Assembly (NCBI RefSeq): GCF_048773025.1
Contig: NC_133552.1
Coordinates: 18,219,001-18,283,000, forward strand
Origin: Camelus bactrianus
Lineage: Eukaryota > Chordata > Mammalia > Artiodactyla > Camelidae
Length of the DNA: 64,000 bases
Reading direction: 5' to 3'
Shown here: one piece after another, positions 1-12,539 of the stretch
Layout of the letters: every line of letters starts with the position of its first letter
How positions within the stretch are numbered: the stretch's first letter is position 1
Program-made: the position numbers and the translations under genes
Notes under the pieces: generated by a model
Seen by the model: only the letters and a program-made list of their open reading frames with translations
Told to the model about the DNA's origin: nothing
Database searches by the model: none

Positions 1-2210
1 AAGTTTTATTGAAGTATAACACACAATATGTTGCACATATTTAAATGTACAATTAAATTTTTTCATATGTATACACTTGTAAAATAGAGACCACTATCAA
101 GATAATAAACATTTTGATCATCCTAAAATGTTTCCGCTTATTCCTTTGTGGTCTGGTTCTCCCTACCCCCCTACCCCCCACCTCTTCCAGTGCCCAGGCA
201 AAATTAGCTTGCTTTCGATTCCTACAGATTAATTTGTACTTTCTAGAATTTTATATACATACAATCACACAGTATGTACTTTTTTGTCTCACTTTTTTTA
301 TCCACCATAATTATTTTCAAATTCGTCCATGTTGTTGCATATATTAATAATTTATTTTAATATTGCTGAGTAGTGTTCCATTATATGGATGTACCACAAT
401 TTGCTTAGCCATTCACTGATTGATGGACATTTGGGATATTAGAAATAAAGTGTTATGAACATTTGTGTGCAAGTCTTTCTGTGAACATATGCATTCATGT
501 CTCAGGTAAATATCAGGATTGGAATGGCTGGATCATTTTTAAGAAACTGTCAAACTGTTTTTCAAAGTGGTTGTTTCGTTTTATATTCGTACCAAAATTG
601 TTTGAGAATTCCAGTTGATCTACATCCTTGCAACATTTGGTATGACAGTCTTTATACCTTAAGACATTCTAGTGGATGTGTAATGGAATCTCATTGTGGT
701 TTTAACTTACATTTTCCTAATGAATAATAATTTTGAGCATCTTTTCATATACTTATTTGGCATCTATATATCTTCTTTTGTGAAGTGTCTGTTCAAATAC
801 TTTGCCTATTTTTTAATTGAGTTGTTTGTCTTGTGTTACTGAGTTTTGAGAGTTCTTGGTATATTCTAGATACAAATCATTTGTCAGATATATGTTTTCT
901 GAATATTATCTTTTATTCTGTAGCTTGCTTTTTCATTTTCCTAAGTGTCTTTTGAAGAGTAAAAGTCATCAATTTAGATGAGCCCAATTTAACAAATTTT
1001 TCTCTTATACTTTTTGCCACTTAAGAAATCTTCACATATGCAAGGTTATTATGCCTTCTTTTTTTAAAATTTATTTTTATTTTTTATTTTTTTTACTTTT
1101 TGGAGGGGGAGGTAATTAGGCTTACTTATTTATTTACTTTTAGAGGAGGTACTGGGGATTGAACCTAGGGCCTCATGTATGTTAAGCATGTACTCTACCA
1201 TTTGAGCTATAGTCTCTTCCTCTTTTCCTTTGCCTTACTTTAGAAACTTTATAGTTTTAACTTTACATTAGATATATAATTAATTTTTAGCCAATTTTAA
1301 TTTATGGTATTAGTTAACTGTAAAAGTTCATCTTCTTTTTTTTTTTTGCATATAACAATCCAATTGTTCCAGGATAATTAACTGAGATTATCTATTCATC
1401 ATTGAATTGCCTTGACACATTAGTCAATAATCAATTGACCATATATATATGTCACATATGACCATTTCTCTATTTTGAGCCATTGATGTATGTATATGTT
1501 TATCTTTAATAGCTCACTGTCTTGATGACTGTAGTTTATTACAAGGCTTGAGATCAGGTACTGTAAGACCTCCAACTTTGTTCTTCTTTTACAGAATTGC
1601 TTTGGCTATTCCAGGCCCTTTGCATTTTCATCTGAACTTTAGAGACAGCTTGCCAATTTTTTCCAGCAAAACTTGCTAGGGTTTTGATTGAGATTTCATT
1701 GACTCTATAAATCAATTTGAAAAGAATTGCCTTCTTGATAATATTGTGTCTTCTGCTCAAGGAACACAGTATATTTCTCCATTTATTTATGTCTCTCATT
1801 TCTCTCACCAGTGTTCTGAGTTTTCAATATACAGGTCTTGCGCATCTATCGACAGTTTTATTTCTAAGTATTGCATATTTGTGACATGACCATAAATTGT
1901 ATTGTTTTAAAATTTTAACTTCTGCATACAGCTAGTATATAAAAATACAACTGTTTTTGTTTGTTTGTTTTGTTTTGCTTTTGGTATTGAACTTGTATTC
2001 TGCAGCTTTGCTAAATCCAGTAAACTGGGATATTTGTAGAGCTTATGTCATGTATTTTTCCTGTTCTCAGGAATCATTGTCCAGTGCTGCCTGATGCTGA
2101 ATGTCTGAAAACCATCATTTTGTACATCTTTCTGTTTTGTTTTGTTTCAAGTGGAAGAATAAATCTGGTCACTGTTATCCCACTGTGGCCAGAAGCAGAG
2201 GAAGCCAATT
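1..2210 (-). mobile_element. Old LINE-1 (L1M type), antisense, split by a SINE
   Basis: The plus strand reads as the reverse complement of a mammalian L1 3' half. It opens with the TTTTATTGAAGTATAA-type 3' end, passes the region that reads 'atgttgttgcat...attgatggacatttggg...gtcaaactgtttttcaaagtgg', and continues after a SINE through 'caactttgttcttctttt' into more upstream ORF2 sequence. It is heavily diverged, with no usable frame. The last 150 bases (from about 2060) are assigned less surely. Confidence 0.88.
1061..1229 (-). mobile_element. Camelid tRNA-Ala SINE inside the L1
   Basis: The reverse complement carries the tRNA-Ala head with A and B boxes (here read as 'ggtactggggattgaacc' on the plus strand) and the AATTACC tail. 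A short imperfect duplication (atgccttctt / ttgccttact) flanks it. The surrounding L1 resumes on both sides, so the SINE is younger than the L1. Confidence 0.9.
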
Positions 2211-2489
2211 AGATTTTCAGTGCCTCACTTTTCATCATGAATGGACAGCCTGGGATCACTAAGTATTTTACTAAGATCTCCAACATGAAAGACAGAGACC
2301 TAAACAATTTTTTTAAAGAGGAGTTTAAGAGAAGGCTTTAAACATTTTCATTAATTATTGTCAGAACACCCAGCAAAACAAATATAGAAAGGTATATACC
2401 AAGAGTAAATTATTAAAAAACAAATTCTAAGAGATTGGGGGACAGGGCAGGGAGTAGGTAACAGGACACAACAAAACATAAGAAATAAA
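2211..2489. other. Unassigned AT-rich DNA
   Basis: No gene, RNA or recognisable repeat is visible here. Confidence 0.4.
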
Positions 2490-2960
2490 AATGTTCTCTG
2501 GCTTCTCAAAAACCATATTGGAAACAAGACAAAGCAGCACTGCCTTCAACATTCTGTAAGGACATAATTTTCAATGCATAGTTCTATTCCCAGCCAAATT
2601 ACAGTAAGATTTGATGATGAGATAAAAAAAAAAAAAACATTTCAGCCATATAAAGTCTCAGAAAGTAACCTCCCATGCACCTTTTCCCAGGAAGCTACTG
2701 GAGGAGACTCTCCCAAACTGTCTAGTAATGTACTAATAAGAAGAAACACATGAGATCAGGTAGAAGGGGACCCAACACAGTAGAGAGGGTGTTGAAAGTC
2801 ACACAATGACAACTCTACATGTGGCTTGACACTGGTCCATATTGGAGCAGGAGGATGGAGAGCTGCTAGAGGGAAGAATTCAAGGGGGGAAACAAAAGCT
2901 CCTAGGAGCATTGACTCAATCTTCGCTTCCCATTCCCTGAATCTCTGTCTTTTGTTCCAC
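2490..2960 (+). mobile_element. Probable L1M 3' UTR remnant
   Basis: The run from 'cactgccttcaacattctg' through 'cccagccaaattac', 'ccatgcaccttttcccagg' and 'gaagctactggagga' matches my memory of an ancient L1M/HAL1-type 3' region, read in the sense direction. It is diverged, and an A-run near 2625 interrupts it. The family name is uncertain. Confidence 0.5.
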
Positions 2961-3352
2961 TCCCTTTCCCAGTAATATATCCACAGCCTCTGCTCTAGAT
3001 GCAGAGCCCCACTGCAACAAGACCCAGAGAAGACCACTGTCTCACAACTTATGTACTTGCTTCATGCATTCTATTGGAAACTCAGAAGCACCAACTTAGA
3101 GTGAGAGAAGCAAGGTACTCAGGGCTCAAAACTGAAGGATGCATTTACTCTCAAGGGCAAGCTCAGCACCTCAGTGCCTCCTCAAATCGAGTTCCCCAGG
3201 GAGGGAAGTCTGATCATCTGCCACTCCCGGGTCTGCCTCACTGTCTTCTGTCTTCCTGCTGTCTTTCCTCCCTCTTTCTCGTGTTCCCCTTCTACAATGG
3301 GCTGAAGCATAATGGCAGGCAAATGTGTTTATTTAAGGATTTATACTCTAAC
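2961..3352. other. Unassigned DNA before an LTR
   Basis: A 118-codon frame at 2999-3355 has no recognisable domain and runs straight into the adjacent LTR, so I do not call it a gene. Confidence 0.4.
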
Positions 3353-4118
3353 TGAGCAGGACCCTAAGGGGCCTTCCCAGGACAGACCCCACCTCCCTCC
3401 AGTTCCTCCGCCAACCTCTTGTTTGTGGAGAGGCTTTAGTCTCCCAGGTCTCCCATGAGTCACAAAAGGCTAGCTCAAGAGTTAAGGATTGGAAGAATGT
3501 GAACATAGCAGTAAGAAAAAACAGCAGTAAGAAAGACCAGGAGAACTGGTAACAAATTAAACGACAGATTAGCCATATAGCACTCATATAATCTTAAGTT
3601 CCTCCCTGAAGGGCACAGATAACACATTCCTGAGCTGTTTTGCAGATACTAAAACCACCACCAGAGGAAAAAAGCTAAATGCATTGTGACCAGACTGCAG
3701 CCATAACATAAGCTGCTCCATCTTGAGCAGTACTAAATCTGTGGCTTGCTAAATTCCAGGAACTGGCCTCAAGGAAATGGGAGCAAACTGACCTTGGAGT
3801 AGAAGATTAATTGTATGTAAAACCATCGAGATGATGCTAACCAGACCAGATCCGTTTTGAGGTGATCATCGGAGCTAGCTGTGCTGTTCTACCTGTAGCC
3901 CCCCTTCCTGTACGTCCCTGAATCTCCCCTTAAAAACCTTTGTCTACTAACTGGCCACTTGGAGATGATTTTGGGGACACTAGGCAACCATCTTCCCAGG
4001 TTGCCAGCTTCCTGAATAAAGCAACTTTTCCCTTTTTACCAACATTTGTCTCTCGAGTATTGGCCTTTTGAGTGGTGGTGAGCAGCCAAAATTGAGTTTG
4101 GTTCTGGCTCTGTCAGAA
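3353..4118 (+). mobile_element. Solo LTR, class I endogenous retrovirus (fossil)
   Basis: It starts TGAGCAGGACCC and has a polyadenylation signal near 4015 (CTGAATAAAGCAAC), followed by U5-like sequence that ends GGTTCTGGCTCTGTCA. No internal viral region sits beside it, so it is a solo LTR. Its start is nearly identical to that of the minus-strand LTR ending at 42499. Its body shares blocks with the LTR at 36.4-37.0 kb, for example 'gatactaaaaccaccaccag'. No clear target-site duplication was found. Moderate age. Confidence 0.8.
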
Positions 4119-4994
4119 AATAGTATAATATTTTTTGCATTTAATTAATTTTTTAAAGTTCTGTTAGAGATATCTTCACATTTTGTGAGGCTGAATTTTA
4201 ATTCTAAAGTAGAAGATCAATTCTGCTACCTCAAAATTTCAAAGGCAAAAACCCCTCCAAAATCATGTAGATTGTGACAATCATTTGTGATCCACATATA
4301 ATAAAGAATAGAAAAGAAGAGAAGAAAGTGGGTGGAGAAAACAGAAGTTTCCAAAAACACATTTTGTTCTCACTGGTCAAATGAATTATACTGTCCTTGG
4401 AAAAATTTCTACTCCAAAGATTTGAGGACACAATTTTCTTAAGTGACTGTTTGAAGCCGAAAGCCATGCTGAAATATCAGAAATGGAAGAGCACAAATCA
4501 CTACTACAATCTTAAGTCTACCTCTGAAAAATACACAAAAAGCACTTCCAAGCAGTGCACAGGGCTTCAGTGTGCTAGACTGCTTCAGAGAAACTGCATT
4601 ATCATGATTTACTGATGTTCAAGACCAGGAGTTGAAAATAAGTCTTTAGTCAATTATGACTAGAGAACAAGGAAAGGTTTCTACTGCAGTGGCAACATCC
4701 CCAGCAGCCAAAGACTGTTGGCAGAACTAGAAAAAAAAAGTCTTGCTACCCTTCCAACCTCAGTTGAAAGCAAATGATGATTTAGTATTCTTAATGTGCA
4801 GTATGGTGACCACGAGAGTAAGCCCAGGGGCTGAGAATGTTGTTCTGCACTATAGTAACTTTTAAGTAGGCCACTACAATTTATAATACTAATTTATACA
4901 TTTTTATAACATTTGAGATTTATTCTTAAACCGCAGAAGTCCGTTCTATGATGGTAATATTTAGCTTTGGTCTGGCCTTTGTCACAATGTTTAT
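4119..4994. other. Unassigned intergenic DNA
   Basis: AT-rich sequence with only short open frames and no recognised repeat. The stretch 4795-4930 has the look of a worn L1 3' UTR ('atggtgaccacgagagtaa'), but too little remains to call. Confidence 0.4.
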
Positions 4995-5148
4995 TTTATT
5001 TTTAGGGGGGTGGGGGAGGTAATTAGGTTTGTTTGTTTGTTTATTTATTTATTAATTAATGGAGGTACTGGGGATTGAACCCAGGACCTTGTGCATGCTA
5101 AGCATGTGCTCTGCCACGGAGCTATACCCTCCCCTCCAAGCCCAAAGT
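4995..5148 (-). mobile_element. Camelid tRNA-Ala SINE
   Basis: Antisense copy. The plus strand shows GGAGGTACTGGGGATTGAAC, then the anticodon region 'catgctaagcatg', then 'gagctataccctccc'. The T-rich side holds GGGGGAGGTAATTAGG. The B box is near consensus. The target-site duplication is unclear. Confidence 0.92.
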
Positions 5149-5362
5149 ACTTATTTTAATGTTTGGCCACTAAGCATTCAGCCAGTTTGTGTATCTGTTA
5201 ACTCTATTAGGTTTATATTTTAATATGTATTAACACGGCTTCTTCCCCCTACCCACCCCTGGCCCTGCCCCACTTCCTCTCCCCCAGTCTATTTTCCTTA
5301 TTACTTTTTATGTGTTTTGGTTCTGGTTAGATTTTAATTTAGTCCATAGGTTACAAGATATC

Positions 5363-5819
5363 AAGACAGAATGTGATTTTACAGCAAAATGGATGGACCT
5401 GGAGAACGTCATTCTAAGTGAAATAAGCCAGAAAGATTAAGACAAATACCATTTGATATCACTTATATGTGGAATCTAAAAAAAAAAAAAAAGAGAGAGA
5501 GAGAAATGAACTTATTTACAAAACAGACTCACAGACATAGAAAACAAATTTATGGTTACGGGGGAAGAGGGTGGGAAGGGATAAATTGGGAGCTTGAGAT
5601 TTGCAGATACTAATATATAGAAAATAGATAAACAAGTTTATACTGTATAGCATGGGGGACTATATTCAATATCTTGTAGTAACTTATGATGAAAAAGAAT
5701 ATGAAAACAAATATATGTGTGTTCATATATGACTGAAGCATTGTGCTGTACTCCAGAAATTGACACAACATTATAAACTGATTATACTTCAATTAAAATA
5801 AAAAAGACAGAATGTGATT
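5363..5819 (+). mobile_element. Young camelid L1 3' end with 16 bp TSD
   Basis: A 5'-truncated L1 (body 5379-5803) carries the end of ORF2 ('ggagaacgtcattctaagtg') and the complete 3' UTR down to 'cttcaattaaaataaaaa'. It is bounded by identical copies of aagacagaatgtgatt at 5363-5378 and 5804-5819. Perfect duplications and the well-kept consensus suggest a fairly recent insertion. Confidence 0.93.
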
Positions 5820-6009
5820 AATCTAGAAAAAGAATAAAAACACCCTAGAAACAGATGCAGGGACTCATGTGGCTTTGGGCTTCCCATTTTAGGGAGAAGG
5901 GGAGAGATTTAGGTTAGGCAGGTGTTCTGTTGTTCAGAAATTTAAACATAACACGGTTCAGAGGTTGAGTTGCTACAATTGTTGACTCTTGCAGATACTG
6001 ACTCTCCAC

Positions 6010-6465
6010 ACCCATTCCAAACACCTGCTGGCGCTGGCTGTCTGCATCGCAATGCCTGAGAAACCAAAAGCTACATTCCCAGACTCCTTTGTAGCTAGGA
6101 TCCAGACATATTTTAGGCTTCCTTGATTACATGCACAAATGAAATGTTGACTTGCAATGAAGACTGTGGAGACAAAAGGAGGCTATGAATCATCTCTTGG
6201 CTGTTTTGGATGGTGATAGAAGTTGTACGGTCAGGCAACAGCTGTGCTTGTGGCTTCCCCAGTGGGCAGCTTCCTAGTAGCGGCAGAGGCAGCAGCCATC
6301 TCGGCAGACTTGGCAGTTCTTTGGTTAGTGTGGTTTTGATTTGTGAGTCTAGGTTTTTGAGCTTTTTGACTTTTGTCTTGTTTTCTCAACAGTTTTGTGG
6401 ACTCTTTATACCCCTCAATAAATCTGGTTGTACTTAAATTAGCCAGAAAGGATTCTGTTCTCAAC
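6010..6465 (+). mobile_element. Possible ancient LTR remnant (ERVL/MaLR-like)
   Basis: 'gctacattcccagactcctt' and the late 'cccctcaataaatctggt...aattagccagaaaggattctgtt' match a widespread old mammalian LTR design that ends after an AATAAA-type signal. A similar end is seen near 48.6-48.7 kb. Family and limits are uncertain. Confidence 0.4.
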
Positions 6466-6639
6466 TCTTTTGGAAGCTGATAGTTCAATTTTTGTCTTGT
6501 AACATGCTAAGTCTTTTACCTACGTTATCTGATTTAGCTATGACAAGATCAAGAGATAAATACTATTACTTCTATTAGCTGAGGAAGCAAATTTTTCATT
6601 CTCTTCTGAAGGCAGAGAAGGGATATTGGGGTAACTGTT

Positions 6640-7200
6640 AATTACAAAAAATTGCAAGAATTGTACAAAGAACTTTTGTGTACTTTTCACCCAGATTCCC
6701 CAGTTGTTAACACTTTACCACATTTGCTTTATCTTTTCTTTCTCTCTCTCTCTCTATGTATATGCATACACACACACAGTATGTTTTTTTCTTCTGAACA
6801 TTTAAGAGTAAGTTGCAGACATGTTACCCCTTGGTGTATATTTTCAAAAAACAAAGGCATTCACTTACATAACTACAGTACAATAATCAAAATCAGGAAC
6901 TTAGCAGTGATACCATACTATCCTCTAATTTCCAGGCTTTATACTTTACTTATTGTTCCAATAATGTCCTTTATAGAAAAATTTTAAATAATGTCTTTTT
7001 TTCTGGTCCAAGACGGAATTCAGACACAAATTGCATTTAGTTCCCAAGCCAATTTAGTCTCTCTTAGCTGGAACGGTTCTTCAGCCTGGCTTTGTCTTAA
7101 CCTTAACATTTTTGAAGTATATAAGCCAGTTATTTTTTAAATGCCTCTCAATGTTGGATTTATCTGGGCATATCTTGAGGGAATAGTTTACACATCCATT
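6640..7200 (-). mobile_element. L1M 3' UTR remnant
   Basis: The sequence follows the old L1M 3' UTR order: 'aaattgcaagaattgtaca', 'acttttcacccagattcccc', a CT/CA simple repeat, 'gagtaagttgcagacatgtt', 'taatgtcctttatag', 'ttctggtcca', 'ttgcatttagttcccaa'. Diverged and non-coding. Confidence 0.75.
6735..6778. repeat. (CT)n and (CA)n simple repeat
   Basis: A CT run followed by a short TATG/ACAC run. It occupies the position where this L1M family normally carries a dinucleotide tract. Confidence 0.9.
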
Positions 7201-7419
7201 GCAAAGAACTGAAACAGAGAAGTCTACCAGGTAGAAATGGAAATGACCTCTTTTCCAACTCCTGCACCATAAATAACTATTAACACTTTGATTTTTAGAA
7301 CTTTTTAGAACCTCAAAAAGTTGCTTAAAAATAACTTCTTTATTTCAGTATGTATTGCTAAAAGTTTAAGAACATTTTCTATTTCCCAAGGTGGGTGAAA
7401 TAACATCAGCACCTTAAAA

Positions 7420-7560
7420 TTAATAATAATTCTTTAGAATCATCTGACACCCAGTCTTCATTCAGTTTCCCCTATTTGTTCCTGAAATGTCCTTTAATTT
7501 GTTCACACCAAGATTCAATTCAGACTCAGATGTTTGTAACTGTTTACTATGTCCTCTCTC
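7420..7560 (-). mobile_element. Second short L1M 3' UTR remnant
   Basis: 'cccctatttgttcctgaaat', 'aatttgttcacacc' and 'tgtttactatgtcctctc' resemble the same L1M 3' UTR segment as at 6950-7060. This suggests a second old copy or a rearranged piece of the first. Confidence 0.5.
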
Positions 7561-7610
7561 TTTTCATCCTGAAGCATCCCATAAGGTAGAGTGGTAAGAA
7601 ACAATATGGT

Positions 7611-7905
7611 AAGAAAGCACCAATCTTATTTTTTTAATTGAAGTATAGCCAATTTACAATGTTGTGTAAATTTCTGGTGTACAGCATAGTGATTCAGATA
7701 TATATATATATCTATATACATTCCTTTATAAGTCATTACAAAGTATTGAATATAGTTCCCTGTGCTATACAGTAGGACCTTGTTATTTATCTATTTTATA
7801 TATAATAGTTAGTATCTGCAAATCTCAAACTCCTAATTTATCCCTCTCCACCCCCGTACCCACCTCATAACCATGTTTGTTTTCTATGTTGAAGAAAGCA
7901 CCAAT
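7611..7905 (-). mobile_element. Young L1 3' end, antisense, with 14 bp TSD
   Basis: Reverse complement of the camelid L1 3' UTR (body 7625-7891). Identical aagaaagcaccaat copies lie at 7611-7624 and 7892-7905. Only about 270 bases of the 3' end were inserted. Confidence 0.92.
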
Positions 7906-8086
7906 TTTTGATGTTGACCTTGGGAGTCTGTCAAGAAGAAATTTTTGGCTGAGGTTGCAAGGACCAGAGGTCATTCTTATGCCAGCAGTGAGAACTCTCA
8001 GCACTGTAGCACTGTAGACCAGGATGGGTGACTCAGAACCTGGCTGTTCAGGCAGATCACCTCTCTATGCTTTGATGTTCTTTCTT

Positions 8087-8212
8087 TCTTTTTTTTTTAA
8101 TTGATGTATAGTCAGTTTACAATATTGTGTCTATTTCTGGTGTATAACATAATAGTTCAGTCATACATATATACACATATATTCGTTTTCATTTTCTTTT
8201 TCATTAAAGGTT
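8087..8212 (-). mobile_element. L1 3' end, antisense, short
   Basis: T-run, then 'aattgatgtatagtcagttt' and 'acaatattgtgtctatttctg': the last about 120 bases of a camelid-type L1 in reverse. The flanking duplication is not obvious. Confidence 0.85.
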
Positions 8213-8838
8213 ACTACTGACTTTCTCTTTTGAAATGTAAATAAGTACCTACACCAGGGTTTTGTAAATAGAAAAAAAAGCTCATTATTGATCAAATATA
8301 AAGTATTAAATACAAATATACTTGCCATAAAAAATTACATCTAAACCAAACACGAGGAAAACTCAAGGCACGAAGAATTAGATAATGAATACTCAGCTCA
8401 CACAAAGGAAGAGAAGTCTGTGGTCTGAAGGTGTTTTTTCTTTTGATTTATTTCTCAATTTTTTTCTTTGTGTGTTTTCTTTTTCATACCACAGTGGCAG
8501 TAGGTGAGGATTTGTTAGATCAGAGAGTTAATAGGTCACAATGGAATAATATTGTATTTACAGCCCTGAGTGTAGTGGGAGTGAACTGACACAAGAGAAC
8601 AAACACTAAACAATGTTTCATAAACCTTCTTCTTTCATGTCAGTAAAATGCTATGTCTACTAATTCGAAAGGAGACTTCAGTTTGTTTTGAGATTTATTC
8701 TATGACTTTGCTATCTCCAATTATCTCACATGTTCTGGGCCTAGAGAAAGGAATCCTTTGTTTATCATTCTTTTGGTTACAAGCATTTTTAAAAGCCTAA
8801 AAAATGAGACATAGTTAATGATGACTTCTGGACATTTG
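8213..8838. other. Unassigned unique DNA
   Basis: AT-rich, no recognised repeat, no open frame above noise. Confidence 0.4.
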
Positions 8839-9290
8839 TACTAAGTTGAACAGTGTCTCCTCAAATTCATATTCACCCAGAACCTCAGAACGTGACTTTA
8901 TTTGGAAGTCAGGTGTTTGCAGACGTAATTAGTCAAATTAAAGTGAGGTAATTCTGGATTAGGGTGGGCCTGGTCCAATGACTGATGTCCTAACAAGAAG
9001 AGGGAACTCTGGACACAAGCACGTGGAGAGGACGCTGTGTGAGGATGGAGGCAAAGATTGTACTGCTGCGTCTTCAAGCCAAGAGAACCAAGGATCGCTG
9101 GCAGATCCACCAGAAGTTAGGAAGAAGGAAGGAAGATCCTCCCTTAGAGCCTGGAGAGAGCCCATGCCCTGCACACACCTTGATTTTAGACTTCGGCCCC
9201 CAGAGCTGTGAGAGAATAAAATTCTGTTGTTCTAAGCCACCTAAGTTTGTAGTAATTTGCTTCAGTGGCCCCAGGAAACTAACCCAGCAT
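8839..9290 (+). mobile_element. MLT1 LTR (ERVL-MaLR fossil)
   Basis: It follows the MLT1 consensus from 'gaacagtgtctcctcaaatt' through 'cagaacctcagaacgtgact', 'ggattagggtgggcctggtc', 'ccttgattttagacttc', and a late AATAAAATTCTGTTG signal, ending in 'ccccaggaaactaacccagc'. Several overlapping open frames here (8898-9340) are chance frames in the LTR. Ancient. Confidence 0.9.
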
Positions 9291-9489
9291 GGCGGCGTCA
9301 TGTGCAACTGCGCTTTAGGGAGCTGACGTTTTCTAACCAAATTTCACCAACTGTTTTATAAATTCAAATTTCAACTTATTAATAATCTGTGGTGGGAAAC
9401 AGCTGGCAGGATATCAAGCATTCCCTCAGGGAGCACCCATGTGGCACACAGGCCTAAATGATAAATCAGGAAGCAGAAGGAGAAATGGA

Positions 9490-9960
9490 TACTCACCCAG
9501 CATCTGATGTGTTCCAGGCACTTTGTGTGTCACAAATAAATCTAAAGGTACAACTGTGATAAAGGCTTCGAAGAGAGATATACTGTGGCATGTAAGGGGA
9601 GGACTGAAGACGTGAAGGAGATCAAGGAAAGGATCTGGAGGGAAAACAGGAATTAACAAAAGGAAGGGAATACCAGAGGGTGGCAGATACAGAAGCCTTA
9701 CACAGTTGAGGAACTGAAAGAAGGGTTCAGGGTGGTGGTTGGCTTGTACACGCGGAGGCAGGAGGGAAGCTAAGTCGTGACACACACAAGGGCTCCCAGA
9801 TGGTGTTCAGATCTGTGTCTCTCTCCTAAGGGCAAAGAGGAAGTGTTAAGATTTGCTATACAAAGGAGCTACTTGATGAGATTTGCATTTTTGAAAGTTG
9901 ACTCTGGCTGCCATTGGAGTACAGATTGGAGGGAAGGGGAGAGCCTGAAGCTAGCAAAGG
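9490..9960 (-). mobile_element. LINE-2 remnant, antisense
   Basis: 'ccaggcactttgtgtgtcac', 'tcaaggaaaggatctgg' and 'gatttgcatttttgaaagtt...gactctggctgccattgg' follow the reverse complement of the L2 3' region. The 119- and 132-codon frames overlapping it are not genes. Confidence 0.65.
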
Positions 9961-11744
9961 GTCCAGGGATTAGAACTGGACACACCACACTTAGCAGACA
10001 CGCTGTGAGACCCCCCAAGAGCGAGCAGGAGGCCAGGCCCCTTTTCTCCCAGTGCCAGGAGTTCCCCCAAACCACACTCGTCTCCATAGAGCCAGACTTT
10101 CCCTTGGAGGGAACTAGTCCCCAGCATTTGCCTGAATCATCCAAGCATAGAGAAAGTTACCAAAGTGGTTATTGAGATGATGGGATTGGATTAAGACTGT
10201 GGTTTTGGACTACATTTTTAGCCTTGCTACCCCAAATGCTGAGAGTTCATAAAGAGAGTTCATAAGATCGGATCTGGAATGGGATATGATGGTATAACAT
10301 TTCATTTCTACACTTGAGTGTAGTGTGAGTGAATTCACAACCCTGACACAGGTGAAGAATAAACAGTCAACAGTTACCAGAGACATCCTTTCAGGTCAAA
10401 ATATATACATCTAAGGCATTCTTGTGTACTGCCATGTATTTTTCTTATTTATTGGTAAATCACCTCTCTGGTCTTTTGCTATTACACCAGCACCTTGAAT
10501 GTATATCCAGATACACTTCTGAGAGATTTTTCTATAGCATAGAGACTTAGTGGGAAGGTTTTCCAGGTCTAAGAGAAAACATATTCAAACACGTGTAGAT
10601 CCCAGCAAACTTCTTGAAAGCTTGTTCTGATACCATAATTTTATCATCAGTCAGGTCACGCCTTGACACTTATTTCAGCCTGGGTATGGCAAACATGACA
10701 CTTTCACACATCTTTTCTAATTCTTTGTAAAGTTTTTTTTTCTGATTATAAAAGTTATATATGTTTCAAAGACGGAGAAAATTTCTTTCACTCTACCTAT
10801 CGAGAAAAGCTCTGCGCATGTTTGAATGAGAAGCAGGGATAAGCTGCTTGGAGTGAGGGATAAATATCCCCCCGGGATGTTCAGGTCAGAGACTCCCCGG
10901 GAAGGATGGGCTTCTGGCTTGGCTGAGCCTCCATTTCAGAATCAGCCCTTCTGCATTCCAGAGGGAAGAACTGGAAGTTGGCAGGTGGGATGGGGGCTCT
11001 GCAAAGAAGGTTCCAGAAGCTAGAGATAGTGAGCCTGGGCTGGGGAAGGACAGGGAGGTAAACCCCAGATGGAGTACAAAGTAGAAAGGGATTTGGGAAG
11101 GGAATGGCTCTTTTCCTAGAGTTCATAAATCCCACCCTTTTGTGTCAGTTGTGCCTCGAAATACATATTTAACCTCTTATTAAAGAGTCTGTGAGTTGAT
11201 TCGTCCTGGCCTTTCTCCCAGGAAGGCAGCTGTACAGCTTCCATGCGTTGTTCCCACACAGCGAAGAGAGGCCGGGAGAGCCAATTTCTGATGGCAGGGG
11301 TGGAAGAAGGCGAGGAGAGGTTGGCACTGAAGAGTCAGAAACCAGAGCTGAAGGTTTGCTCTGGGTACCACCTCAGGGAACACATCCAGATCTGCTTTGC
11401 CTGCACTCCAAAACCCACATGAGCAGGTGAAGAGGCGGAGGGATCACTAAATGTGAGGCTGAACCCAGGGTTTTAGTCTCACCTTTGGAAAGGGTTCTGG
11501 GAATCCAGGCAGACAATCCTGGAGCAGTTTAGACATTGTGCACCTGAGCAGAAGAGATGACCAAGGACAGCGGGGGTGTTGCCGGAAAATGAAACAAGTG
11601 CAATGGGGAAAACGACATGGGAAGGTGAGAGGCTGCCTCTACCCGGGGCCAGTCCAGAAGGTCTTTACAGGGAGCGCCACACCTGAGCTAAGTATGAAAG
11701 CTGAATGGTAGATCTCCACGAAGGCCAGGATGGGGAAAGGGGAA
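9961..11744. other. Unassigned intergenic DNA (1.8 kb)
   Basis: Mixed composition with a GC-richer block at 10830-11700. Only short frames without recognisable domains are present. No promoter, RNA gene or clear repeat is seen. Confidence 0.4.
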
Positions 11745-12170
11745 TCTGCTTCCTAGAGCCACAGTAACAAATGATCACCAACTGGATGGCTTATAACAAC
11801 ACAAATGTACTCTCCCACGGTTCTGGAGGCCAGAAGACTGAAATCAAAGCATCACTGGGGTGCACTTCCTCTCAAGATTTTGGGGGAGACTCCCTTCCTT
11901 GCCTTTCCTACCTTCTGGTGGTTGCTGGTGTTTTTGGCTTGTGGTCACATCACTCCCGTCTCTACTTCCATCTTCACGTGGTCTTCTCCTCTTTTGTCAT
12001 CTTTAAGCACACCTGTCACTGAATTTAGGGCCCATCTGGATAACCCAGCATGCTCTCATCTTGAGATACTTAAGTCAATTATGTCAGCCCATCAGGTAAC
12101 ATTTGCAGATTCCAGGGGTTAGGATGTGGTCATAGCTGTTTTGTCCATTTGTCCACCATTCGACTAATCA
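11745..12170 (-). mobile_element. MLT1-type LTR, antisense (ERVL-MaLR fossil)
   Basis: 'ccacagtaacaaatgatcac', 'ggatggcttataacaacac', 'cacggttctggaggccagaa' and 'gaatttagggcccatctgga' are the reverse complement of MLT1. Frames at 11771-12122 are chance frames within it. Confidence 0.88.
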
Positions 12171-12199
12171 CAGAGGGCACTCCATTCAGAGGATCTGTG

Positions 12200-12365
12200 G
12201 GAAGAACACAAACTCCTTAACAGAAGATCCTTCATGATCATGTCTCCACTATGTCCCCTAACCTCAAGGTGTGATTACTTTTTTCTCCCCACAAATGCAA
12301 GCTTTTCCCAGGCCTCCATGCTTCTGTACATGCAGTTCCCTCCTCCTGTTTTAATGAATCACATT
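12200..12365 (+). mobile_element. Weak L2 remnant
   Basis: 'gatccttcatgatcatgtc...' and 'cttctgtacatgcagttccc' resemble the L2 3' region in the sense direction. Low information content. Confidence 0.4.
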
Positions 12366-12539
12366 GGATACTGGAAGGAAAATCAATAGGTTGGAATGAT
12401 CATAGGGAGCAGGTTTCCGGGGTGAGGCGAAGAGGCTCTATGGTTCCAAATGTTCCTATTTCATCAGTGAAAATTTCTGGACAATCTAGCTGCATTCTGG
12501 AGGTCCGTTTACCATTTGTCTGGCTTTATGTAAGTAGCA

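Noticed and set aside
9777-10175. 132-codon plus-strand frame
   Set aside because: It partly overlaps decayed L2 sequence and has no recognisable domain.
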